From contig CAMLDR010000243.1 of the NCBI GenBank assembly GCA_946478775.1, forward strand, positions 1 through 5,417: a stretch of 5,417 nt of DNA, given 5' to 3'. The position numbers were made by a program, and so were the translations under genes. The notes beneath the pieces are model-generated. The model was not told where the DNA came from. It made no database searches and worked only from the letters and a program-made list of their open reading frames with translations. Below are positions 1 through 5,417 of this stretch, piece by piece; within the stretch, counting starts at the first letter, position 1, and each line of letters begins with the position of its first letter. This DNA comes from an uncultured Flavobacteriales bacterium (GTDB taxonomy: Bacteria > Bacteroidota > Bacteroidia > Flavobacteriales > Crocinitomicaceae).

Positions 1-281
1 CGGCTTTCGTCCAGGATTTCAGAACCAACAATGTCCGAAGGCATTAGATCGGGGGTAAACTGAACCCGGTTAAAAGAAAGGCCCAAAGTGTCTGCAATGG
101 TATTCACCAAAAGGGTTTTTGCCAAGCCGGGAACTCCAACAAGCAAACAATGACCGCGGGAAAAAATAGAGATCAGTACCTGATCAACCACTTCTTCCTG
201 ACCAACAATTACCTGATGAATTTCGTTTTTGAGTGCTTTATAATCTTTTACCAGTTGTTCAATAGCAGCTACGTCTGACAT
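1..281 (-). CDS. MoxR-family AAA+ ATPase, N-terminal 93 residues (3' part outside window)
   Basis: This gene is cut by the window edge, so only its first 93 codons are present. Read from the ATG at 281, the protein starts [10 protein letters not shown] and shows the usual MoxR opening: a helix leading into [12 protein letters not shown] (about residues 25-36), then the Walker A/P-loop GVPGLAKT (49-56) with Lys55 and Thr56 for ATP and Mg binding, then [16 protein letters not shown] (73-88), a stretch highly characteristic of MoxR proteins. Walker B, sensor and arginine-finger motifs would lie beyond the window. MoxR ATPases are cytoplasmic chaperone-like AAA+ proteins, often encoded beside DUF58 and von Willebrand factor A proteins. 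The start lies only 18 bases after the stop of the SurA-like gene, with no terminator between, so co-transcription is likely. The leader is A-rich with no Shine-Dalgarno match, as is usual in Bacteroidota. The family call is firm; the client or partner is unknown. Confidence 0.93.
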   Translation of the reverse strand, partial: MSDVAAIEQLVKDYKALKNEIHQVIVGQEEVVDQVLISIFSRGHCLLVGVPGLAKTLLVNTIADTLGLSFNRVQFTPDLMPSDIVGSEILDES

Positions 282-299
282 AGTTTTATAGTTTTTTCT

Positions 300-1679
300 T
301 TAAGGAGCTTTAGGTAACCACTGATTTTCGAACACACAATCCTTGAAAGAATCGTCGATTCGAATGTAAGCGGTGGAAATTTTGGATTTTGTCCAGTTAG
401 CAATTGCTTGTTGTCTCTTTTGTTCCAAAGCCATCATGCGGAATAGGTTGTAGTCATCCGTTAAATTCGCAACGTGTGGTTTTGTTCTTTCAGCTACACG
501 AACAATGCGGATTGCTTCTTTACGTTCGTTGAAATCATAGTATAAAAGGGGAGCGGTAATCTGATTCAATTCCAATCCGTCTGTTAACTGGAACATCATT
601 GGATCTACCTGGTTCACCTGTTCCACACTCCATTTGATCTCTCCGGTTATCGGATTGGTAATGTATCCATTATTTTCTTTCGTGTTCGCGTCGTTGGAAT
701 AGATTTTAACCGCTTCTTCCCAGGTAATTTTATTTTCTTTTAATTCCGCATGACATTTTTCTATGCGCTTGCTGGAAGCATCCAGGTTGTCCAGGCTGAA
801 TTTCGCTGCGATCAGGATGTGGTTTACGACATAATCGTCTCCCTTTCTTTCGATCAGCTGCATAAAGTGGTACCCGAATTCCGTTTCGAAGACTTCGCTG
901 ATTTCACCCACTTTCAAACTATAAGCTGTTGCTTCGAAGGGACGGGCCATTTGTCCGCGTGTTCCTTCGATCCGTCCGCACATTTTTGCACTTCCCGGAT
1001 CTTCGGAATAAAAAGCCGCTGCAGAACAAAAAGTAGTTCTACCGGCAACAATTTGTTTTCTTAAGTCAGAGATCTGCTTGAAAGCAAGGTCTTTGTCTGC
1101 TTTTGTAATGCTGGGGAAAATGGCAATTTGCTGAAAAGAAAGTTGAGAGTTGATGTAAGGCAAACTGTCTGTGGGAATCGATTGGAAGAAATTTTGCACG
1201 TCAAGCGGCGAAACGTCAATTGCTGAAGTAATTCCCCGTTCAACTTCTTGTCCCTGCAGTCTTTTCTTAATAGTTACCCTGAATTCCTCCTTGATCTGTA
1301 ATTTTGTTTTTCCGTAGAATGATTCGATGGTGATCGGATTTCCTTTTTCGTCTTTTACATTTTTCATTTGGCTTTCGATCATGCGCAGCCTGTTTTCCAT
1401 TTCAGCATCCACCTGTTCATCACTGATCTGGATGGAATCCAATTCAGCCTGGTTTACCAGCAGGAAATTGTAAAGCATTTGTTCCAGGATCATGCATTTA
1501 TCAATATCTTCAGTCACTACACCATTTTGTTTCATGGATTGCATCTGACCTTCAATTTCAGAGTAAAGCACAATGTTATCACCTACCTGAGCAACAACTT
1601 TATCAATTGGTTTCGGTTGGGCAAAAGACATGGTGAATGCCAATGTGAAGAATAAACTTAGGAATATGCTGTATTTCAT
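300..1679 (-). CDS. SurA-like periplasmic chaperone / parvulin-type peptidyl-prolyl isomerase, 459 aa
   Basis: This is an exported folding factor of the SurA/PpiC type, expected to assist secreted or outer-membrane proteins in the periplasm. From the ATG at 1679 the first 20 residues are a signal peptide (MKYS, then a hydrophobic core, ending SFAQ). An in-frame TTG at 1697 would add six charged residues ahead of it, so the ATG is preferred. The mature N-terminus (IDKVVAQVGDNIVLYSEIE, about 25-43) is the SurA N-terminal chaperone module, which continues to about 165. Parvulin domain 1 spans about 180-278 and keeps SEDPGSAK and FGYHF (268-272), but has Gln where the first His normally stands, and the GGDLG loop reads CGRIEG. 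Domain 2 (about 284-397) keeps NHILI with His287 but lacks the closing FGYH motif. The C-terminal helix (about 405-459) resembles SurA-family tails. Length matches SurA (E. coli about 430 aa). The gene follows a terminator and runs into moxR. Prolyl isomerase activity is uncertain; a chaperone role is likelier. Confidence 0.9.
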   Translation of the reverse strand: MKYSIFLSLFFTLAFTMSFAQPKPIDKVVAQVGDNIVLYSEIEGQMQSMKQNGVVTEDIDKCMILEQMLYNFLLVNQAELDSIQISDEQVDAEMENRLRMIESQMKNVKDEKGNPITIESFYGKTKLQIKEEFRVTIKKRLQGQEVERGITSAIDVSPLDVQNFFQSIPTDSLPYINSQLSFQQIAIFPSITKADKDLAFKQISDLRKQIVAGRTTFCSAAAFYSEDPGSAKMCGRIEGTRGQMARPFEATAYSLKVGEISEVFETEFGYHFMQLIERKGDDYVVNHILIAAKFSLDNLDASSKRIEKCHAELKENKITWEEAVKIYSNDANTKENNGYITNPITGEIKWSVEQVNQVDPMMFQLTDGLELNQITAPLLYYDFNERKEAIRIVRVAERTKPHVANLTDDYNLFRMMALEQKRQQAIANWTKSKISTAYIRIDDSFKDCVFENQWLPKAP

Positions 1680-1786
1680 GTTCTTTTTTTCAAGCAAATG
1701 AGGTGCTAATTTCGTGTTCTTTTTTGAGATTCAATCAATAACGCATTGCAAATTACATTATTTTAAGAATTAACTATTTTTCCCAA

Positions 1787-1812
1787 AAAGAAAAACCGGC
1801 TTTGCCGGCTTT
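1787..1812 (-). terminator. Rho-independent terminator of the 651-aa PPIase gene
   Basis: On the minus strand the stop codon at 1820-1818 is followed within six bases by a 9-bp stem (arms 1812-1804 and 1800-1792, AAAGCCGGC against GCCGGTTTT) with a 3-base AAA loop, then a T-rich run TTCTTTTT ending near 1785. The stem has one G-U wobble (1809/1795), which pairs only in RNA made from the minus strand; in plus-strand RNA the same position is an A-C mismatch. Polarity therefore fits leftward termination of the upstream gene. It separates the 651-aa PPIase gene from the SurA-like gene, so the latter needs its own promoter or read-through. In the rest of the spacer (1680-1786) I see only AT-rich sequence and no convincing promoter. 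Confidence 0.85.
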
Positions 1813-1817
1813 CTTTT

Positions 1818-3773
1818 TTATTTTCCTAGACTGTAAAGGACTTCTTCGTTTATTACAATCGGATGTTTTTTGGCAATTTCCGTTAACCATTCTTTTTCAA
1901 GGTAAGTTTGATAGTCGGAAGTGGCAGCTCCTTTTGCCTCAGTCATTGTTTTCTGAGTTGGTGCAAGGATCTCATCTACTTTTACAATGTAATATTTGCC
2001 TTCAAATTCATAAGCAGGATTCACTCCCTTTTTCAGTTCGTGTCCTTTCAGGTATGGAGTAGATTCTTCTTCGAATTTCCCCGTTCTGACACGCAGGTTG
2101 AGTTCCGAGTTCTTGTTGACTGCATTGATAACTGTTTTTGAAGAAATCGTATCGCTTTTCAGCATGGAAGCAACTTGTTTGGCCACATCCTGGTTCAAAC
2201 ATTCATAGATGTATGCATTGTATCTTTTTTTCCAGGCGTAGTTTGCATTATTGGCTTCAAAAAATGTTTTCAATCCCGAAGTATCTTTGATTGCTTTGTT
2301 CCAAACTTTATCGGACATGATCTCATACAATAGAATTCCGTCGTGGTATTCCTGCATTAAAGCTTTGAAATCAGGATACTTGCTGTCCAATTTGCTTTCT
2401 TCGTATGCAAGGATCTCACTATTTTGCCATGCAGCATATTGTTTTTGAACCAGTGCCTTTGAATCGATGTTTTTGTAGGTTCTGTAATTCTTTTGCAGGT
2501 ATGTTGCAAATTCTTTCTGCGTGAATGCTTTTTTATCAAGCGTAAACATGGCTGTGTTTGATTTCAATTTGTCGGCTGTCCATGTTCCTTTGAAATAGTT
2601 GGTATCAATATTATCTACAAACCATTTACTTGTTTTGCTATAGCTATCCTTGAAAGCATATGTTTTCTTCAGCTTCTCAATGAATGACTGTTGTGTAACA
2701 ATTGCTCGCTCATCTTTATTTACTTTCCCCTGGATTTCCTTTTTCAATTCATCGAAAGAGCGCAAAGCGGTCAATTCCAAACGTTTGATAATGTGGTATC
2801 CGAAAGCTGTTTGCACCGGCTGGGAAACATCGCCGTTTGCTTTTAATAAAAATGCTGCTTCTTCGAATTCAGGAACCATACGTGTGGTTGTTCCCGTTCC
2901 GAATAATGGCAATTCACCGCCTTTTTCTGCTGTTTGTGCATCATCAGAGAATTCGCTTGCCAGTTTTTCAAATGATTCTCCGGCTTGCAGTTTTGCGTAA
3001 ATTTCGTCTACTTTTTTGTGAGCAGTTTCAATTTCTTCGGCACTTGCATCTTTTCCGGTTGCAACCATGATGTGAGCAGCTTTCATGGTTCCTCTTGCCG
3101 GGCGCATATCGATCACCTTCAGAATGTGGTAACCAAATTTTGTACGAACCGGATTCGAGATTTTTCCTACCGGCGTATTGTATGCAGCTTCTTCAAACTG
3201 GTATACCATCTGGAAAGCTGTGAAATAACCCAAATCCCCGCCATTTCTAACAGCGGACGGATCATCAGAACCATTTTTTCCCTTTGCAACGGTAGCAAAA
3301 TCCTCTCCGTTCTCAATGCGTTTTTTGATTGCTACGATACGGTTGTAAGCAGCAAGGGTGTCTTCCGGAGAAGCATTTTCTGCCACTTTTACAAGGATGT
3401 GAGAAGCATGGACTTCATTTTTCATGCGTTCGTATGCCTGCTTTACCAGAGCACTGTTTTTCGTTGAGTCGATTAAGTATGGCTGAGACAGTTGTTTTCT
3501 GTAACCGGCCAATTCCTTCTTTAATTTAGGAATTGTATCGTATCCAAGAGCCTCTGCTTCCGCAACTTTCAACTTAAATTTTTTGAACAGTTCCATGTAC
3601 TCATCCAACGATTGTTTATCGTATTTCGGAGCAGGATTGTTCTTTAAATAGATTTGTAAGAATTCGGATTTGGTAACCTTTTTACCGTCAATTTCCATCA
3701 CAGCTTTATCTGTCTGTGCCATGGTATTTAGGGAAAAGAATATTCCTAAGGCTAATATTAGTTGTTTTTTCAT
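1818..3773 (-). CDS. Exported parvulin-type peptidyl-prolyl isomerase with two parvulin domains, 651 aa
   Basis: This is a secreted PpiC/SurA-type folding enzyme that should catalyse cis-trans isomerisation at prolyl bonds in periplasmic clients. The ATG at 3773 gives a textbook signal peptide (MKKQ, hydrophobic core, NTMAQ; cleavage near residue 19). A TTG at 3794 would add seven residues before the positive n-region, so it was rejected. Residues 24-110 form a SurA-N-like helical module. Parvulin domain 1 (about 120-223) has ASHILV (His125), SDDPSA, GGDLGYF and FGYHILKV (His216). Domain 2 (about 229-333) has AAHIMV (His234), FSDDAQTA, GGELPLFG and FGYHIIK (His327). Both look catalytically complete, with Asp in place of the Pin1-type Cys, which is common in bacterial parvulins. 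Residues about 340-651 lack parvulin motifs; 409-485 resemble the N-terminal module, and the tail (about 610-651) resembles SurA/PpiD C-termini. A candidate promoter lies just upstream and a strong terminator just downstream, suggesting a single-gene transcript. The client is unknown. Confidence 0.92.
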   Translation of the reverse strand: MKKQLILALGIFFSLNTMAQTDKAVMEIDGKKVTKSEFLQIYLKNNPAPKYDKQSLDEYMELFKKFKLKVAEAEALGYDTIPKLKKELAGYRKQLSQPYLIDSTKNSALVKQAYERMKNEVHASHILVKVAENASPEDTLAAYNRIVAIKKRIENGEDFATVAKGKNGSDDPSAVRNGGDLGYFTAFQMVYQFEEAAYNTPVGKISNPVRTKFGYHILKVIDMRPARGTMKAAHIMVATGKDASAEEIETAHKKVDEIYAKLQAGESFEKLASEFSDDAQTAEKGGELPLFGTGTTTRMVPEFEEAAFLLKANGDVSQPVQTAFGYHIIKRLELTALRSFDELKKEIQGKVNKDERAIVTQQSFIEKLKKTYAFKDSYSKTSKWFVDNIDTNYFKGTWTADKLKSNTAMFTLDKKAFTQKEFATYLQKNYRTYKNIDSKALVQKQYAAWQNSEILAYEESKLDSKYPDFKALMQEYHDGILLYEIMSDKVWNKAIKDTSGLKTFFEANNANYAWKKRYNAYIYECLNQDVAKQVASMLKSDTISSKTVINAVNKNSELNLRVRTGKFEEESTPYLKGHELKKGVNPAYEFEGKYYIVKVDEILAPTQKTMTEAKGAATSDYQTYLEKEWLTEIAKKHPIVINEEVLYSLGK

Positions 3774-3805
3774 GTATTGTAATACTTTATTCAAACCAAG
3801 AACGC

Positions 3806-3835
3806 CAAAAATAACACATTGTTTTGGGTTTGAAA
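3806..3835 (-). promoter_or_regulatory. Candidate Bacteroidota-type promoter for the 651-aa PPIase gene
   Basis: The minus strand carries TATTTTTG at 3813-3806, an exact match to the Bacteroidota -7 element TAnnTTTG. TTTC lies 18 bases upstream (3835-3832), a near match to the -33 TTTG/TTG element. Transcription would start near 3800, giving a leader of roughly 25 bases before the ATG at 3773, with no Shine-Dalgarno sequence. The -7 match is good and its position sensible, but AT-rich spacers yield chance matches and the -33 element is imperfect. Confidence 0.5.
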
Positions 3836-3885
3836 GTAAATTCGGATGATTTAAGAAAAAATTAAGGATTAATAGGCTTTAAATA

Positions 3886-3917
3886 CAGTAGGGGCGGAAA
3901 ATTTTCCGCCCCTACTG
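3886..3917. repeat. Perfect 32-bp palindrome in the guaB-PPIase spacer (REP-like or terminator hairpin)
   Basis: Bases 3886-3901 (CAGTAGGGGCGGAAAA) and 3902-3917 (TTTTCCGCCCCTACTG) are exact reverse complements with no spacer, and pairing stops abruptly at both ends. The G/C-rich core, GTAGGGGCGG against CCGCCCCTAC, stands out from an AT-rich spacer. In RNA it would form a 12- to 14-bp stem with an A/T loop. It starts about 25 bases after the guaB stop, so it may end or protect guaB mRNA, but no proper U-run follows on either strand. The GTAGGGGCG...CGCCCCTAC form resembles dispersed palindromic repeats I recall from Bacteroidota and cyanobacterial genomes; that link is from memory. Only one copy is in this window. 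Confidence 0.8.
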
Positions 3918-3927
3918 GTAAATATTT

Positions 3928-3943
3928 ATTCCGTTGGCGGAAT
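3928..3943 (-). other. Small hairpin overlapping the guaB stop codon
   Basis: A perfect 6-bp stem with a 4-base loop (ATTCCG, CCAA, CGGAAT on the minus strand) begins at the last base of the guaB TGA and lies just before the larger palindrome. No U-run follows, so alone it is not a typical intrinsic terminator. Its TTCCGCC segment also occurs in the large palindrome, so the two structures could compete in RNA. This may be chance. Confidence 0.4.
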
Positions 3944-5415
3944 CATTTCAAGCTGTAATTCGGTGCTTCTCTGGTGATTGTTACATCATGCGGATGTGAT
4001 TCACGCATTCCGGCTGATGTGATGCGAACAAATTCAGCGCCTTTCAGTTTGTCAATAGAACCTGCTCCGCAATAACCCATTCCGGCTCTCAAACCACCCA
4101 CGATCTGGTAAACCACTTCGAATAAGTTTCCTTTGTAAGGAACACGCCCGGAAATTCCTTCGGGAACCAATTTTTTAATATCGTCTTCCGCATCCTGGAA
4201 ATAACGGTCTTTTGAACCTTTTTGCATGGCTTCCAAAGATCCCATTCCACGATAAGATTTGAATTTTCGTCCTTCGTAAATGATCGTTTCTCCCGGAGAT
4301 TCTTCTACTCCTGCAAACATGGATCCGATCATGACAACGTCTGCACCTGCAGCAATTGCTTTTACAATGTCACCGGTGTAACGAATCCCACCGTCGGCAA
4401 TTACCGGAACTCCGGTTCCTTCCAAAGCCAAAGCCACATCATTGACAGCTGTCAACTGCGGAACTCCAACTCCGGCAATGATCCGTGTAGTGCAAATCGA
4501 TCCCGGGCCGATTCCAACTTTTACCGCATCCGCACCGGCTTCTACCAGGTATTTTGCAGCTGCAGCTGTAGCAATATTCCCTACAATGACATCCAGTTTC
4601 GGGAATTGTGCTTTTACTTCTTTTAGTTTCACCACCACCCCTTCTGTGTGTCCGTGAGCGGTATCAATAACAATTGCATCGACACCTGCTTCAACCAAAG
4701 CCTGCACGCGTTCAATCGTATCGTGAGTAACACCCACTGCAGCCGCAACGCGTAATCTTCCGTATTGGTCTTTGCACGAATTCGGGTGTGTTTTTACTTT
4801 AATGATATCTCTGTATGTGATCAACCCGATTAAGGTATTGTCTGCATCCACAACAGGTAATTTCTCAATTTTCTTTTCCTGTAATATTTCTTCGGCTTCA
4901 GAAAGACTTGTCCCGTCTTTTGTGGTGATCAGGTTTTCAGAAGTCATCACTTCTCTTACCGGTCTTGCGTGATTCTTTTCAAAACGCAAATCACGGTTGG
5001 TTATGATTCCTTTTAATTTTCTATTTTCATCAATAACCGGAATACCTCCGATTTTGAATTCTGCCATTAAGTTTAGTGCGTCACTTACCACTGCGTGTTC
5101 AGAAAGTGTAACCGGATCCAGGATCATTCCACTTTCAGAACGTTTTACTTTTCTTACTTGTAATGCCTGATCGGCAATGGTCATGTTTTTGTGGATCACG
5201 CCAATTCCTCCGTGCTGGGCAAGTGCAATTGCCAGACTTGCTTCAGTAACCGTATCCATTGCTGCGGAGACGATCGGAGTGTTGACCTCGATATTGCGTG
5301 TAATTTTACTTTTTAATTGGACGTCGCGTGGAAGAACTTGTGAAAATGCCGGGACTAAGAGTACGTCGTCGTATGTGAGACCTTCTCTGACTGAATTAAG
5401 ATTGGACAGTGCCAT
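3943..5415 (-). CDS. guaB: Inosine-5'-monophosphate dehydrogenase, 490 aa
   Basis: This cytoplasmic enzyme oxidises IMP to XMP with NAD+, the rate-limiting step towards GMP. The protein is full length for bacterial IMPDH. The N-terminus has [15 protein letters not shown] (11-25) and [13 protein letters not shown] (46-58), the start of the TIM barrel. The inserted CBS pair (Bateman domain) runs from about 97 to 208, with KIGGIPVID (121-129) and KIEKLPVVD (182-190). Barrel motifs then resume: DTAHGH (251-255 region, Asp251), VGNIAT (278-283), and the K+-binding/catalytic loop [11 protein letters not shown] (301-311) with nucleophile Cys308. DGGIRYTGD (341-349) and IGSMFAG (363-369) bind the IMP phosphate, and YRGMGS (388-393) follows. 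The mobile flap has the Arg404-Tyr405 dyad (KDRYFQ) and [11 protein letters not shown] (419-429). All key residues are present. The start at 5415 is two bases from the window edge, so upstream signals cannot be assessed; length and N-terminus fit the family. The neighbours are unrelated envelope folding genes. Confidence 0.98.
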   Translation of the reverse strand: MALSNLNSVREGLTYDDVLLVPAFSQVLPRDVQLKSKITRNIEVNTPIVSAAMDTVTEASLAIALAQHGGIGVIHKNMTIADQALQVRKVKRSESGMILDPVTLSEHAVVSDALNLMAEFKIGGIPVIDENRKLKGIITNRDLRFEKNHARPVREVMTSENLITTKDGTSLSEAEEILQEKKIEKLPVVDADNTLIGLITYRDIIKVKTHPNSCKDQYGRLRVAAAVGVTHDTIERVQALVEAGVDAIVIDTAHGHTEGVVVKLKEVKAQFPKLDVIVGNIATAAAAKYLVEAGADAVKVGIGPGSICTTRIIAGVGVPQLTAVNDVALALEGTGVPVIADGGIRYTGDIVKAIAAGADVVMIGSMFAGVEESPGETIIYEGRKFKSYRGMGSLEAMQKGSKDRYFQDAEDDIKKLVPEGISGRVPYKGNLFEVVYQIVGGLRAGMGYCGAGSIDKLKGAEFVRITSAGMRESHPHDVTITREAPNYSLK

Positions 5416-5417
5416 GT

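Noticed and set aside
1..281. The moxR fragment as a truncated or broken gene
   Set aside because: The frame is open to the window edge with intact family motifs; it is simply cut by the window.
1680..1697. Upstream TTG start for the SurA-like gene
   Set aside because: It would place MLEKKN before the natural MKYS signal peptide. The ATG at 1679 gives a normal n-region, and an A-rich leader precedes it.
1749..1755. TAATTTG on the minus strand as a promoter -7 element for the SurA-like gene
   Set aside because: The TA-to-TTTG spacing is one base short of TAnnTTTG and no -33 motif lies at a suitable distance, so it is not listed as a feature.
2985..3467. Plus-strand open frame of 160 codons, the longest antisense frame
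   Set aside because: It lies wholly inside the 651-aa PPIase gene, which has a signal peptide and clear parvulin motifs on the other strand. Its translation is rich in Phe, Cys, Ser and His, typical of the complement of A-rich coding sequence.
3774..3785. Short inverted repeat (GTATT, 2-base gap, AATAC) just before the 651-aa PPIase start
   Set aside because: A 5-bp AT-rich stem is expected by chance in such a spacer and has no further support as an operator.
3774..3794. Upstream TTG start for the 651-aa PPIase gene
   Set aside because: It would put seven residues ahead of the classic MKKQ signal-peptide start and leave almost no leader after the candidate promoter.
3886..3917. Palindrome as part of a CRISPR array or insertion-sequence end
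   Set aside because: There is one copy, with no spacers, no transposase and no flanking direct repeats in the window.
4222..4626. Plus-strand open frame of 134 codons within guaB
   Set aside because: It is antisense to the highly conserved IMPDH core and its composition (Cys, Ser, Asn, Phe-rich) has no family signal.

Overview
The window looks like ordinary chromosome from a member of the Bacteroidota, most likely Flavobacteriales; a Crocinitomicaceae/Fluviicola-like source is a guess from protein flavour only. The reasons are moderate-to-low GC, A-rich leaders without Shine-Dalgarno motifs, one good match to the Bacteroidota promoter element TAnnTTTG, and a SurA-type protein with this phylum's flavour. 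All four genes lie on the minus strand, so transcription runs from high to low coordinates. There is no sign of mobile elements, tRNA/rRNA, CRISPR or horizontal transfer.

In order of transcription: (1) 5415-3943 is a complete guaB (IMP dehydrogenase, 490 aa, with CBS pair, catalytic Cys and Arg-Tyr dyad). (2) The 3942-3774 spacer carries a small hairpin touching the guaB stop codon, a perfect 32-bp palindrome (3886-3917), and a candidate promoter (3806-3835). (3) 3773-1818 encodes an exported 651-aa peptidyl-prolyl isomerase with two intact-looking parvulin domains and a C-terminal half that seems to repeat the N-terminal chaperone module. (4) The 1817-1680 spacer opens with a convincing intrinsic terminator. 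(5) 1679-300 encodes a second exported PPIase/chaperone, SurA-like, 459 aa, with two parvulin domains that are each partly eroded. (6) 18 bases later, the start of a MoxR-family AAA+ ATPase (281-1) runs off the window.

Functionally, guaB is cytoplasmic purine metabolism and is probably a separate unit. The two parvulin-type proteins are secreted folding factors, presumably for outer-membrane or periplasmic proteins. The SurA-like gene is close enough to moxR to be co-transcribed with it, which links envelope protein folding to a MoxR ATPase. I found no undescribed system. The points most worth a second look are the perfect palindrome after guaB, the internal module duplication in the 651-aa PPIase, the complementary loss of parvulin motifs in the SurA-like protein, and the SurA-moxR linkage.
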